A stretch of 64,000 bases of DNA from Phytoseiulus persimilis. Its lineage: Eukaryota > Arthropoda > Arachnida > Mesostigmata > Phytoseiidae. Both the position numbers and the translations under genes were made by a program. Below, piece after piece: positions 1 to 15,000 of the stretch; positions within the stretch are counted from its first letter, which is position 1, and each line of letters opens with the position of its first letter. The notes beneath the pieces were generated by a model that made no database searches, was not told the DNA's origin, and was given only the letters and a program-made list of their open reading frames with translations. The DNA lies in assembly GCA_037576195.1 (NCBI GenBank), contig CM075102.1, forward strand, positions 34,096,745-34,160,744, written 5' to 3'.

Positions 1-3000
1 ACGGCCTTTCCAGTGGCTGGGGACGCCGCCTTTCGCCAATTCCGATATCATTTGACGATGCAAGTTTGTCTGCTTCTTTTCCCCTTTGCAGATGAGTACG
101 ATGTCCTCGAGATCTCGTCTGATGAGAGCGAGCAGTTGAGCGCCGACGTTGACTTCGCGCTCGAAGTACCGATACAGAGGATCTCGAATGTTGTCTTTGG
201 TTCGTTTCAATGTGTGAAGGCTGGTTGGAACGAGCGACAGCCAAGTTGAAGCCGAGTTCTGCAGAGCGACCATCCAGGCGGGCCGTGCCAGCGAATCGAG
301 GGAGCCTCGCTTCTTGGATTTCGCAGATTCGCCCAACTGGGCCTCATCTTCTGAATAGACAACTTCGTCGTCATCGTCTTCAAGAAGTTGCATCCGCAAC
401 AGTTTGGCCAGGAGATCGCTCCCTCGGTTGGTCAGGAGGACTTTCTCCGCGTTGTTCGGTAGCCCCAACCATGAAGGCTGTTGGAGCTCTGTCAGTTGCT
501 CCGCCCAGTGCAGGAATTGGTCTCGGCGTATTCCTTCAGGCATATGAATACCCGAGGAGCCTTGTCCGGCTTCGACCAGCATAAAGTCCGCATCGAAGCT
601 CTTCTCGGTGAACAGGTTCTTGAGGAACGAGTTCAAGAGCCTCTGGTCGAACTCGTTGTCGATCTTCCCGCCGTAGATACATTGACCAAACAGGGTTCTC
701 AGGGCGTTCCACGGTACTTTCTCCGGTGGCAAGTTGGTTCGTCCCATGCTGGCGCTCTCGATCCAGGTGTCCAAGGTGTCGCAAGCGACTCGCAGGTCGC
801 TCTCGTTGAACTCGTAGTGCTTGGACCATCCGAGGGGCGCGTATCGGAGTCTTTCCTGCACGATGGCATGGAACCAGGCAAGGAGGAAATACATTCTGGC
901 GCGTTCGTTGGGGGTTTTCATCATTCTTTGTGCGGGAACGGTCGAGAATGTTCGCAACAGGTTCGATCGGATGCCGGGCGGAGGTTCGAACACGAAGCAT
1001 CGTCCGGCTCTCAGCAAGTTTACCGGAACCTTCGGATGGATTTCCAAGGTGAGGAACAAGCGGAAGCCAGGGTGTGCTTGGAGGGCGTGCAGTTTCTTCT
1101 CGAGCTGCACCAGCCAGGCTGGGGCCAGGTGTACGTTCTTGAGCATCACCCAGCGGCCAGTTTTCGACGCCGAATTGATGGCTTTCTCTGCCTGCGAGAA
1201 TCCCTCGGCGGATCCCATGGCGATCGACGATAGACTCGCGCCGAGTTCGGTGGCCAGATCGTCGACTCGTCCCGAGGCATCGTAGCCGGGCACGGAGCAC
1301 ATGAGGATCGGGGTGTTGGCCTTGACTTCGTTTTGTACGATGTTCACAAGATCCAACTCCGAGTAAGCTGACGACATGAACGCTTCGCTCATGATGGCGT
1401 TCACGACCTGGTGGGCCTTGGCAATCACACGGTCAGGCCGCAGAGCCTGCACAAGGAGCAGCTGCAGCATGTGTTCATCGATGTTGGAAATGTTGCTGCC
1501 GTCCCAAAGGGGAGGCACCTGGGCCTCAGAGTGTTCCAGTCGAAGCCATTCGTCGACGGAGGCTCGCTGTTGATCGAGTTTCAATTGCAGCTGTGAGAAA
1601 TAGCTGAGTTTTAAGAGCGCCGAGACTCCTTCCTGCTGCTCTGCAGTGAAACCCTGGAAGTTTATTACACCCTTCCCGAGCATTCCTTCACGTCCCCGGA
1701 GGAAGTGGTTGAAGAAACCATCGAAATGGGGCTCGTTCGAGAAGCCCTTCAGATGAATCTTGCAGAGCAATATCGCGAACGCCAAATGGTCGTGATGGAG
1801 CATTCCTCGGGTCACCCTGTTGAATACGATCTGGAACAGGTCTTTGCTGATCATGCCGAGCCTCTGTGTGGGATCTGTCATTCCTTGTAGATGCTGGTTG
1901 TTGGTCAATACGTCGTTGTACATCTCCAGGAAGAAGTGGAGTGAATACTGGTAAAGGAAATGAGCTTGGTTGAGACCTTCCAGCGTGAAGTAGATGGACG
2001 AACACGCTGTTGCCAATGGCATGTACTGCTGCGAGACGGTTTCGACCTCCGCGATGACTTTGTCGGTTTCTTCCACTTTGCTGTAAGTGGAACATTGCTT
2101 TAATGATCAGCTCCGGGACGATATTGTTACTGCTAGATCATCCAGAGGGACAGCGTCTGAGAGCACGTCTGAAACCTCGAATGCATCCATTGTTACACTT
2201 AACGTTCATAACGTACCGAGATATCTCAGCAGCTTCGGTCTTGAGTTTCTCAAGAGTTGAGATGACGCTGTCGTCGTCCAGAATCCTACCCTTCGAGTCA
2301 TTCAGGGCCTGCAGCAACGACTTTTCGAGCTGACGCAGTCGGACCTGGAACTCGCCTTGCAGCTTCAGCAAGTCTGTTCTCTTCTCGTCGATGTCCGGAC
2401 GCTCGGAACGCAGGACTTGGTTGAGGCACTGACTCTGGAGCGAGCTTCTGGTAACAGTGAAGTTGACGAAAGTTACTCTCGAACAGAGATCGGGCGGGAA
2501 CTCGACTGTCGGGTCTCGAGTTGACAAGAAGATCGAGAAAGTGGGCGAGAGATCGATATCTTGATCTCCGAGCGTGATGAGAACTCGTCCTCCGGTCTTG
2601 CGAACCTCTCGGTTGAGCACAGGATTGAGAATGGGATCGTAGCTTTCGACATCCTGAACGAGGAGTGGATTACCGAAACGGAGAGCCGATTCGAGATTTT
2701 TGCGGAATGAGTCGTCTAGGAACGAGGTTTTCGTGATCTTCTTGTCTTTGAACTCCTGCATGATGTACTCGGTGGCCTGGCCCGACGGGTCGATGATCAG
2801 CGGGTACCGGTTGAATCGTTTTAGCATGATCGCGTTTTCCGTGCAAAGATGGTCAGATGGCAGCGAGTTGGCCTGCCACCTGAGTCGCTCATCCGCTGTC
2901 GATAGGTACTCAGTTCGTGCGATGTCCTGACGGAAACTGATGGCGGCTTGTTGCAGATGGATGCACCAGGTGTTGAACAGGTTGTGACGGTAGGACTGGT

Positions 3001-6000
3001 CGAAATATCCAGCGTAGGCCAAAAACGCTGAACCCAGAAGTACGTCCCCGGAAATGGTCGACATCTGATTCTTGAAGGTTTCGCTAGTGAGTTCCCAACG
3101 GTCCTTTTCACCGCCCAGAGATTCGAGGAGATTGATGGATCGATCGACCTTAGCCTGCACGTTGGCCAAGTCGCTCTTGATACTTTGAGCTTCGCTGACG
3201 AGGTTGGCGTATTCCTCTTTGTAGGAAGCGATGCTCTTCTCGAGCTCAGCGATAAGTTTGTTCATTTCGTCAGCGTCGTCTTTATTTTTGTTGGCCGACG
3301 ATTCCAGACTGGACAGTTCGTTTCGAAGAGGCTCGACCCGTTTCAACATATCGGCGTAGTTGCATTGGGCGATAGCCCATTTGACGAGCGGGCCACAGGC
3401 GACAGACGCCCTGTTGATCTTCTCGTAGTTGAACTCGGCGTTGTCCAAATATTTCGCCTTCATTTTCGCTCGGATCTCATCCCTGGGATTGAAAACTTGT
3501 TGAAGCGTCGGGAAAATAATGCTTATCAACGGGAGAATCATTCCGAAGAGAAAGAATATCATACGTACGAGATGGCTTCTGCGTTGTAGTTGATGATTAT
3601 GGAGATGAAGTTGTCTCTGATGATAACTCCACGAATGGCCTTCCAGTCGGGAGCGTTTTCCCCCAGAAGAAGACAAATTGCCTCTAGTGTCATCTTCACC
3701 GGAGGGGGTGGGTTCGCCATGGATCGAATTTCTACCAGATTTTGTTTCTTGATCGACTTCACGGCTAGAACGGGCAGCAAACCGCGTGTTAGTCTCAGGA
3801 TTGTTCAGAGACTATGGATGAGAGTGTCGGAATGTAGAACTGACGCTGATTTCGTCTGAATTCTGCTTTCAACTCACCCGTTTGGGCCTCTTCGACAGCG
3901 GGCTCCACCTTGGATAGATCTTCCATGACGCTCTTCCGCTTTTCGGCGATGACGGCTTCTTGCTCCAGGAGTGCTTGTTGGATACGTTGGCTCTCAACTT
4001 TCTTCTTCTCAGCCTCCTGTTGTCCGGCCAGCATTTCCTTCAACTTCGCGTTGGCAGCCGTGTTTTTCTCTTCGAGTTCTCGTGATTTCAGAGCAAGCGA
4101 TTTCTGCATTTCTTCAACTTGATCCACAGTCTCGCGGATTTTGTGCAGACCAATGTTCAGATGGAGCTGTTCGTCCTCGAGCTCAGACCTCTTCTCATTG
4201 AAAAGTTTAACATAATGAGAGATGAAGTCCAAGTAGTGCCGGGGGGTGATGGTCGTTTGACGGCCTCCTCGTTTGGCGAGCCTGGTCGACGCCTTGTGAA
4301 GGGTTTGGTGGACGTACACGAACGCGTTGACAATGGCCTGTCGGTAGTTGACAGGAGTCTCGAGCTGAGTGACCGCGACGGGGAAATAATCCGGTTGTCG
4401 ATACTGCGAAAGGGGAAAAATTATCAGTCGGGTCCACGCTCTTCCTCAGAACGGGGCATTTCGAGGAATATTAACATGTACCAATCCGCATCCACAGGGA
4501 TCTCGGACAGGTTCAAGTATCGCAACTGGCAAGAATATCCAACGAATCCACTCACGTCAAGACGATCGATGTCGAGTCTCCGTGTGAACTCCAAGCCCAC
4601 TTGATAGAGTGCTTCATCCGACCAATCCCCAAACCAATTGAGGACGCATCGATTGAACAGAGCGGGTGAAGTTGCTGCTCGGTCCTTCAGGCCGTTGACA
4701 GATGGATTCATCGTGAAGACGACGTGTAGGTTTCGCATTACCTGACCTATATTGTTTCAAGAACATCATGAGCCACGATCGACCGATGACGTGCGACCTC
4801 GTTATCCTGAATCCTTGGCGCAAGTGAACTGAATCCCATCTCACCTGTGAACCATTTGTAGAGCTCTTCGTTGGAATCGAGCATCAGGCCTTCCCTTTGC
4901 GAGCCTTCCTTGCATTGCGTCATGAGCGTTGTGTACTCGTCGCCTTCGAACAATCCGGGAACTTCTCCGTTGGCAAGGAGGGTGTTCATGCGTTCAAGGA
5001 ACGAAGAGTCCAACACGTTTCCTTCGTCCAATATAAAGGCAATCTTCTCGCCTTTGCATCCCGAGCGACGGAGTACGTTTCGAAGGTCTTCATCAAAGTC
5101 GGCGGCATTGTATCGGTTGTGGACCTTGATCTGGAAGACCTTGAGTCCATTCATCCAGGCGACGAATCGGGACAGTGTGGTTTTGCCGGCGCCAGAAACT
5201 CCAATCAACAAAAGATGTCCCTGTGGCTGTCGGAAAATTCTATCGATTCGCAAAACATGGTCGAGAACTTCGTTGAAGAGAACCAGTTGAACGTCGAGCT
5301 CTTCCTCGTAGAATATTTTGAGCCGAGCGCGTACGTAGTCTCGCAGTTCTTCTCGCTTGACGGGCACGTAGTCTTTCGAAAGCCAGTTCGAGTAGAGGAT
5401 CGGTCTGGCCAGAGCTTCGCTAGCGTCAACGCTGGGGAAGTATTTCATGGCAACGGCATCAATATTCTCATCGGTCCACTGACGTTCCTGGTCCTCGACC
5501 AGGCGGTCCTGGAACAATCGCAGTCCCTCGTGGGCCCACAATCGAACCAGACCTTCCACGGAGAGTGTCTCGAGCGGTCTCACTGCTTCGCAGATTCCAC
5601 GCACCCATCTGGTGAGTTCACGAGGAGAGTAGACGTAATGCGGCTGCATGTCTTGGGTGAATCTCTCCTGAGATTTGAGGTAGAACTCGACCATGGCCGA
5701 AGTCAGCGGCTCCGAGTAGGCTTTGAGCGACGACACCATTCGGAGCATGGCTCGGTTGAAGGTGCCGTAGATCTGCTTGAGAGAAGTTTCGCCAGGATAG
5801 TCGACGTACACTATAGGAACATGTCTCAGGAATCGGTGCGAGAGAGGTTTCCGTCCTGGATCTGTGGGGGGATTGCAGGCGCCCACGAACTGGATCCTGT
5901 CCAGCTTGACCCATACTTGGTCGACTGTCCTGTAGAAACCGCCGTGTTCGACCATTTGTCGGAGGAAGGAGATCACTCTCATCGTTCCATATTTGTCCTG

Positions 6001-9000
6001 GTCAGGAAGATTGATCTCGTCACAGAACAGAACGAGCCACTTGCCGATCTGGATCGGACTCAATACCATACCGTTTGGTGTTTTCTTGTACTCGCAATAG
6101 TGATCGAAGGTTTTGAGCAAGAGCTCGGGAGTTGTCGCCGACGAAAAGTTCAGGCCGACGACTTCCATGTCTGGCAGACATCGCAGAGCCGAGAACAGTG
6201 TCATCGTTTTACCTGATCCAGGCGGGCCGCACAACACGAGAGGCTTGTGCTCCGCCAGCCAGGTGTACAGGAGACTCTCATGACGCACTGTATCCATCGT
6301 TGGGATAACGACATCGGGAGCGGCCACTTTGTGTGTCTCGACTTCGATTTGGGGGACCTTCGAGGCCCACGGCGTCCATTCGCAGGTTTGGATGGAGACC
6401 TCGAAGTCCACGATCGCTTGAGCCGCTGGCAAAGGAATAGAGGTCACCGATCGGAGGTAGTCTCCGAGGTCGGTTCGAGCCTTGAGTTTCCCGTCTCCGC
6501 TGAAGCTCCACAGCAGTCCGTACACCAGACTCTTGGTCATGTATTTTTCGAGGGCGTCATGCTGCATAGGGAAATCTGGATGGGAGGAGTTGTACTGAAT
6601 CACGTTGCGTACGGACTGGTTGAGCATCGAGAACAGGGATGAGAGCGCTCGGAGCCTGGTGAAGTCCATGATGTGGTCCAGGTGGTCCTTGGCGAACTCC
6701 AACGCTTTTGTGACTAAATCTCCGTCGGCGAAGTGTGGCAAGAGGATAGTAGCCATGTCCTTCTGCAGAGTCAGGATGGGGGAGACAAGATCGTTTTCTT
6801 CTTTGTTTTTGCTTCGTATCGTCTTGTTGTCCTCATCTTCTTCGAGGGGGATCGCGCAGAGTTTGTTGAAATAGTTCTGGCAAATCATCCGAGTCGAGAG
6901 AACATCTTCCGAGAACCAAATCATGCCTGTGGAAAGGAATACACCCGATCATAAAGAGGTCTCCACATCGAGGAACTGGAGCTCACGCCAGAGTGAATGC
7001 GGACGAATTCACTCCGTCGATTATGCGATACTTACCACAACGCGAGACAGTGGCCAGGGTGGCGTACTTCAGGTCTTGAACCTCGAACATGATCCTCACG
7101 TTGGGCGGGATCGAGAGACGCTCCCCGTTGGGCAGCGTCAGCAACTTGTTGTCATCGAGCACCGAGTTGAGGTTCTCTACCCATTCGGGATCGACGTCAC
7201 CGTCGAATATGATCCACTGCCTTTTGCCGATTTCACCACGGACGTTGTCAATGATCTTCCTCAGAATGTGAGTGAACAAACCGTCCGTCCATTCGCGGGT
7301 ATTGGGGTCCAGCACTCCGTAGAGGGACTCCTTGGAGATGGCTTTCGGATCGATGACATGAGCGACGCCTTCTTGTTCTTCGTGGCGTTCCAGTGCCTTG
7401 AGGAGAACTTTCCAAGCCATGGATTTCCCACTTCCGGACGGCCCCACCATCATGAGACCATGGTTGAGGTTGGATATCTGATAGAGCTGCAACACTTTCT
7501 CCATCCAGCTGCCGCCGATCTCATCGCCCTCGCCGGATACCAGGTACATTTCCCGACACACTTGGTGGATGTGGTTCTTGAGTTCCTCCATTTTGGCCCT
7601 TTGGTACTGCACTCCGGGGAACACATCGGACATCAACGAACTCAACAGCGGAATGTCTTCCGCAACCAGTTTCGGCACCATGGTCTCGCAGACGGACTGA
7701 ATGAGGATTTCCTGCTCGGGCAGCTGTTCGGCGATTTTGCTCTCTTCGACCTGATCTCCGTCGCTTTTCCGGCTGTCTTTTATTCGCTGTATTCGGTCAC
7801 GCTTGATGTTCCCGGCGCTAACAAGCACACTCTTCAGCGCTCGCAAACCGAAGTCGTAGTGGCTCTGGTTCGAGAGTTGCTCATCGCACAGCTTGAAAAA
7901 GGGCACGATTTTGCTGGCGAGCTTCTCAGCTGATCGGAAACCTTGGGAAAACAGCATCACCTGAGCAATCAACTGGCGATCGGGTTTCGTCATTGCTAGC
8001 GATCTGAACAGCTTCTTCAAATTGTCAGGAAGGTTCGACCTGCCAGCGTATCCTGGATTCATTGTGATGAAGATGGCCATGTCGGTCGAGACTTTCACTT
8101 GCTTTCCTAGCAGTTCTACTTGCAACGTTTCTCGGCTATCTGGATTGCTCAATCGACTCCTTAGCGTTTCCTGGATCATTTGAATTTGCTGAGAAACGGC
8201 CGAGAGCATTCTCTCCTCGAGACGGTTGAATTCATCGAAGCATCCCCACGCGCCGACCTGACACAGACCGACGAAAATTCGTCCCATGGCCTGAAAGTCG
8301 AATGTTTCATCACAGTTGAACACCAGCACGAATCTTCCAAGCTGGTTGCCAAGGGCCTTGACTGATTCAGTTTTTCCGGTTCCGGCCGGACCGAAAGGTG
8401 AGCCACCCAGTCTGGCTTCTAGGGCTTGTGTCATTGTCAGATAGCAACGATCGGTGAGAGGGGTTTGCACCAGTTTCTCTTGAACTCCCAGGTACTCGAA
8501 GCCATAATTGAATTTGGCGTTCGCCATGTTGATGGACAGCTGTTCGAGGACGTTGTCTTGTTTCGGATCGAAATAGAATCTCATCTGCGACAGCCATTGG
8601 AAAGCTTTGGGCGAGCTAATTTCATCTCGAATCATTCGTCTCGTCACATCACGCTTGTGGACGAACTCCGTGATCAAGTGTTCCAGCTTCTTCCGTCTGA
8701 GAGGAGGTTGTTCCTGCAGGACCGAATCGGCGAGAACGCCAAGAGTCCTCTGAACGCTCTCCAGAACCGCCTGTAGTGGACCGAGTTTTTTGTCGTTGTT
8801 CCCGTGAATCGTTTGAAGGGCGCTTTCGACATCTTCCGACCACGAGATCTGAGCAGCCAGAACCACGATTTGGCTCTGGTAATCATCGCACCAGCTCATA
8901 AAAGCGGTCTGATCGATGTTGCCGTGCTTGAAGGGTGCGATTGTGGCAACGGCGCGAGCGAGCATCTTCGCCAGAGTCACCCTCATTTCTTTTTCAACCT

Positions 9001-12000
9001 GAAAAGTTCGCAAACTACTTGTAGATGTCAGCTGGACGACTCGAGTGAGGTGGTTGACGCGACAGGAATTCGTCTAAGGAAATCGTCCCAGATTGGAGCG
9101 CTTACCTCCGTGAGCCAGTCGTTGATCTTCGGATGTTTGGCGATCGAAACCGGCGTGACGAATCGCACCTCTTCGGCTTCTTTCGAGCACAGGCCAAGGA
9201 CGATCGTATTGTCCTCGTTGAGAATTATAGAAGAAACCCCAGCGAACATCTTCTTGAAATGCTTCTGGAGTCGGGGAATGTTTTTCGAGTTGCCAATGAT
9301 CTCCAACAAATCCTCGTCTCCAACGAAGTAGAATCTCGGGAACGAGGACCTCTCTCTCTCGAGGTACTCTCCCAAAGCTTTTTGTATCTTGCCGAGCCTC
9401 TCGGCGAGACGCTCAAGAGATCTCTGAACTTCTTGGATGTTCAGTACATCCATGACCAAAGGAGATTTCGACACCTAGAAACGATGCGTGATAAAATTCA
9501 ATCGAGGACAGAAAATGATAAATTTCGACTCCAAAACTCGAGATCTCTTCGATTTAGCGGTCGACGAATTCGTCTCCACCTGTTGGCTCACCTTCTTCAT
9601 GAGTGTCAGGAACTCGCTGGAAATACTGTGGAACTTCGATGTTTCGTTTGGTAGCAGCGTCTGAATATCGGCGCTGCCGCTGAAAATGCCTTCAAGATAA
9701 ACCCAGCGTCTCTGTACATCGATCCATACGTCGAAGATAGCGTTGATCCTGTTGAGCTTCTCCTCCCAGGACAAGGCTTCCTCCTCGAACTCCTTGTAGT
9801 AAGGCGACAGTTTCATTGCCGCGACTGAGTTGATGTGCTCCTTGACCTTGTTGAAGAGATCATCCCATCCGCGGATGAGTTTGCACTTGTTCTGGTAAGT
9901 GATCAGGTCGAGTTCGTAAGTTTGCCAGGCTTCCCGAACCTGTTTCAGGAACTCTTCGAGAGCCATCTCTCCTTGTGCTACCAAGATGACATCCCTGATG
10001 ATGCCCTCATTGGCCTGTAGGTCAACGTCCCAGACCTGTCCCAACGTCAACTCCGAGAGCACCCAGTTAACCTTGAGCTGCCTCATGAGATTCTTCCAAT
10101 GACGTTCTTTGAGCGCGTCGCTCTTCAGCTCTACGACAAGCATGTTCACTTTGGTGTAGGCTTGGATCATTCTCTTGACGTAATCGTACGAGGCGTACTG
10201 CCGTAGGCGGGCGGGTAGCTCCTTGAGCTGGTTGAGCAGGCCATCGAGACTTTGCCGGAGTTTTCGTGCGTGCACAGAAAGCCACGGTTGCTCTTTCATC
10301 TGGTCGATTTGTTCCCAGATTTTGGCGAGCTCGCCCCAAACACCTTTGAGGTCTCGGAGCTCCTCGAAAGCGACTTCCACTCGCTCGTCGCTTCCTGTTT
10401 GCAGTTCAAGCTCTAGTGCTTCTTTGGCTTTGTGAAGTTTTTCCCGATCTTCTCGGAGACGCGTGAGCTTCCCTTCGAAAATCGCCAACTGTTGCATCGC
10501 GTCTTGAGGTTTGAGAGACCCTTGCACCGGTTTGCTCTTGTCCCATTCAGTAAGACACTCGTTGGTCCTCGATTCCACCGCCTTGTCCTCCTGAACGACC
10601 TTCATCTGCAACGAAGCTACCTGGGTGGAAATGGCGGCGTCTTTTCGACGGATCATCTCATTGAATGCACCCCACTCTCCCTCGACGTTATCAACGTGCA
10701 GCCAGCTGTTCGGAAATTGGAAACGCTGGCGTTCGAGGATCCGCTGACCTTCCTTGTAAAGCTCCACTTGTTTCTCCCACGGCCTCATTTTTCGTTTCAG
10801 ACTCTGTACGTAGGTGATGAATTGTACGGCATCTGAAGTCGAAGCCGTATCGATTGATTGCTGCTCGAGTTCGTTCCTTGATTTCGAAATGGTTGTGTGG
10901 AACTGGGACATTTCGTTGCCGAGGAGCTGTCCAAACCGACCCAGAACTTCCTTGTGCCACGAGTCGTACTTCAGACTGACTTTACTCTGCACCTTGGCGT
11001 AATCGATGATGATGGGACCGATTTCTTTCCTCGTCTCCGAGGTGTCGAACGTCGATCGAGATTTCCGAATCTCGACGAGGGTGTTCATCCAGAGATTGAT
11101 GTCTTCACCCAACTTCGCGTAAAGCTGTTCGGGCTGCAAATCCCAGAGCGATTGGTAACGCAGCCATTCGTCAACATATTCCTTCATCTGTCGAACGGTC
11201 ACTTCTATGGCGGTGTAGGCGCTTTCCATCACAACAGCTCCATCCGGAATCTTGGTGAAGATGTTCCTGTACGTGGTGGCCGATGGCGACATCTGCTCGA
11301 GACCCACTTGATACCTGCTCGACTGAATTCTGTGCTGGGCGAGGACGATGTTCTCCCAGAGGAAGAACTGCTCCAAAAGCTTGCAGCGGCTCTCTTCAAC
11401 GGATGGTGAAACGTACATGATCTGGTTGAGCATACGGATATCATGCATGAGCGTTTGGATTTTTGGCTCGCCTCCGAGTTTGCAGGTATCTGGGAACTCA
11501 GGCGCGCTTTCAGTCGTTGGCGTCGTACTTTGAAGATTGTCTTGCTCGGGGCTCTCTTCCGCTTTCTTGCCCTCGAGAGCCGTGGTCCAGGCCTTGATCC
11601 CTTCGCCAAGTCTTTTCGCGAGACGGCTCTCGACGTCGTCGTCCAACCGACTGACCCACAGTGCGAGATTCGAGTATTGCTTCAATGACAGATCGTCGAC
11701 ACTCTTCTGGATCCGCGCCAGAATGTCGGCGAAGTTCTGCTGCGAATAGGGACTCGTCTCGATCGCCTTGACCTCGGCATCGACGCACTCGTCAACGACG
11801 AGGAGATCGTCAACCTTCTCTTGAAAGACGAAAATGAGTTCGGCCAACTTCTGCACGTACGGGTCGAGACGGTACGACTCCCAGTTCAGAGCAACGCCTT
11901 CCATGATGGAACCTTGCACTTCCTTCTTCAAGCCGGCGATGAGAAGACTGATGTTCTGACGATCTTCGATTTTATCGCAGGTTCGCTCGTAGGTCCGCAT

Positions 12001-15000
12001 ACTCTCGATGAGAGAAATTGCGTAAGGGTATACTTGATTTGCTTGGTGCGCCTTGTTCGCAATCGCCAACGGTATGCGGAAACCCATCGATTTCAGATTG
12101 CGGGATTCTTTCGCCAAAGTGACCACTTCCGTCGAGAAATGCACCCTGATCCGTTGGATGGTTCGCGTGCGTGAACGCTGCGACTCGACGAGGAATATTT
12201 TGCTGGCGATGCCTACGTGATGATCTTGAACCGTTCGCACCCAATCGTCGAAAATACCTTGGGTGTTGAGCTTCATTCGGAAGCTCTCCGCGTTCTCTTT
12301 CAGTTTCTGGCCTTCGACGTGGTTCTCCCAACCTTTCCCGAGAACGTCTTCTACTCGTTTCATGTAGACAGACAGTTGCCGATCGATCTGCTTCGCCCAA
12401 ATGATCGAGCCAGACACCAGAGGCAGATCCCGGCCCCTCGACATCCTGCAAGCTTTCGAAACCGGGTACTGAACCTTGAATTTCGAGTGGAGAGCTTCAA
12501 TGTCGTCTTTTACACGTTGAATCAGTTGGGTTTGGTATTCTCTGATAGCGCCTCGGATGTGGGGTCTCACGAAGAGGGCGTTGAATCTGGAGAAGATGCG
12601 GAACATCTCGTTGGCGTTCTTCGCCGTCCCCAGCTGATCTCTGAGTTTCGCAGTGATTCGCGTTTCGACGCGATCGATCCGTTCCTCGTAGCGTTTGCAG
12701 GCTGCGTCCCAAGCCTGACCGCCTTCGTTGCTGATATCGAGTCCGTCGACTTCCTTGACGTTTTCGTAGGCGAGGTTCACTTCTTCGATTGCGTTCACGT
12801 CTGACGCGAGCTCAATCGAGTCGAGCTGCCCGGTGATCGGAGCCCCGTCCACCATGGGAGTCGCTTGGGGCCTAAGAACTCGGATGATGACTGTTCGTAG
12901 CTGCTCGTGTTGGCGTCGAAACTTCCTCATCTGCTCCATTCTGGCTTGGAGAACTTTGTGGGCAGCGGTTAGCCGCCAGATCATCTTGTACGTCTCTTCG
13001 CGCTTCTTCTTCACCAGATCTCGAAGGAGTTGGTTCAGCTTGTCATACTCTTCGTCCCAAGTGGTGAACACTTCGAAACAAGCCACCATGACTTTCTCGA
13101 ACTCGTCCGCAGCGATGTGCATCAGCCGACGCGTAGCGAGGACTTTGAAGAGCTGATTTGCAAGGTCTCTCGAAATGGCTTCAACGAGTTTCAACGCTCG
13201 TGAGATTGGGTATTTCGTGTTTCTGATCTTCTTCAAATGATTGAAAATACTTTGTAGCGCCACCTTGATCTTGTCGAGCTCCGTGGCTGACAGAAGTTCG
13301 TTCAGTGGGAAATCCTTCATCAAAGGATTGTAGTTATTCACTGTCTCGAGGGCCTGCTTGAGGCCAGTATCAGTGTCGAAAGATACAGTGGCAAGAAATC
13401 GTTTGCCCTTTTTCAAAATGTCCAGTGTCAAGGCAACTTCGTGCGATTCGCGTTTTTCCTGGATCCTCAAGAGCGCCCTCTGAAGATTCAACCAGAAAGA
13501 AATTTCTTGCTGGGCTGTGCCAGATGAAGGATCTCGCTCGAGCTTCGTCACCTTCTGAATCTCACGGATCCACCGGTTAACTCCATTTTGAAGCTGATTG
13601 AGGAAAGATGAATCCTCGACCTGCGATGGGAATCACATATTGACAGGAGCGGGATGAATTTTAGGAGAGTCGTTCGGATTTCAACGCTTATCCTTCAATG
13701 TTCAATCTGAATAGAACTTACGCTATCACCGAAGTCGTTGACATTAGCTTTACGATTTTCCTCATCCATACATTTCTTTATCACTGCGGCGACAGTTGGG
13801 TGAACCATGAGCGTGATTTCGGGAATGTCAATGTTTTGTTGCAGGTGCAGCAAGCCCATTTCGAGCTCGGCGATTTTCTTCTCCACATTCGGAGCCATTT
13901 TGTCGCCATCCCTGCGGAAGGAGGGGACCTCTTCAACCAAGAAATAACCAACGATGACAACACAGTCGGGGACGAGAGAGGATAATCATCAAATCCATCT
14001 TGGAGTACCGAGTCGCACTTTATGGTTTTATTCATACCTCTCAACTCTGCCCGTTCGCCTGACGTAGCTCTTGAAATATGGAGCCACGGCTCCCGCCACA
14101 TAGCTGTGCAAGGTCTCGTATGGCGAAGCATCAGAGAGATTCATTATCCGAACTTGAGAGGCGATCTTCTTGTCAGCCTCGATCACAGCTCCCTTCTTGA
14201 TCATAACTAAAGAATTCACCTGGAATGATCGGCGTAGAATCTTGAACGGTTAGCCAGCGCGAAGTAACCTCCGATGCACCAATGCATTTCTCGAAGAGAG
14301 GATCAATGAAATTCGAACGCAGCGTTACCTTAGGATTAGCGAAGTGAACTTCGTCCGATATGACATAAATAACATCTTCGCAGGAGGACATCCCCACGTC
14401 CGACGACGGCTGATCGAGCTCCTCATCTGTGGAACGAAATCGAAAGAATGTCATGTGAGCCTGCATATACCAAGCGCCGCAATCTTATGCTATTTCCAGC
14501 CCGAGCTTTCAAGTTACGCAGAATTGTGCGCAGTGGCGGAAGGCGAGGAAACGGTTCCACGAAACGCACCGCTCACTCTGTGATAAGCATGAAGCATTGG
14601 CGTGTTCAGAGGAGCTTCCCCGAATATCGGTGAAACTGGCAATTCAATTTTCAATGAGATGTTTTCCGTCTCGATGTCAATTGTTTGTGTAATGAGCACG
14701 CGTGGGACCGTAAAAATTCGGAGAAACTAGAAAATTCGAGAACTTATACCATGCAGAAACCGAAGACGTCGATCGATGCGGCAGCAAAGATAGGTCCGAA
14801 TGAAAAGCTCTCGTCTGACCATCTACTCTTATGTTTTGCACGACGAACAATCGGTCAGGTTGCAATGACTCATCAGCTCAGCACCTGTCACGATTCAGAA
14901 CCGACAGGGCTAGTTGAATTCCGAACTGGATCCTGTCTTGGACCGAGTCCTATTTGAGCTAGGCATTCGAAAGCTGGACCGCACATCAGAACGGAACTTT

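Noticed and set aside
4897-6216. 439-codon open frame on the plus strand
   Set aside because: It lies exactly opposite a dynein exon with full-length homology on the minus strand. Its translation resembles nothing and follows from the codon usage of dynein.
6923-7933. 336-codon open frame on the plus strand
   Set aside because: Antisense to the dynein AAA1-AAA2 exon, for the same reason.
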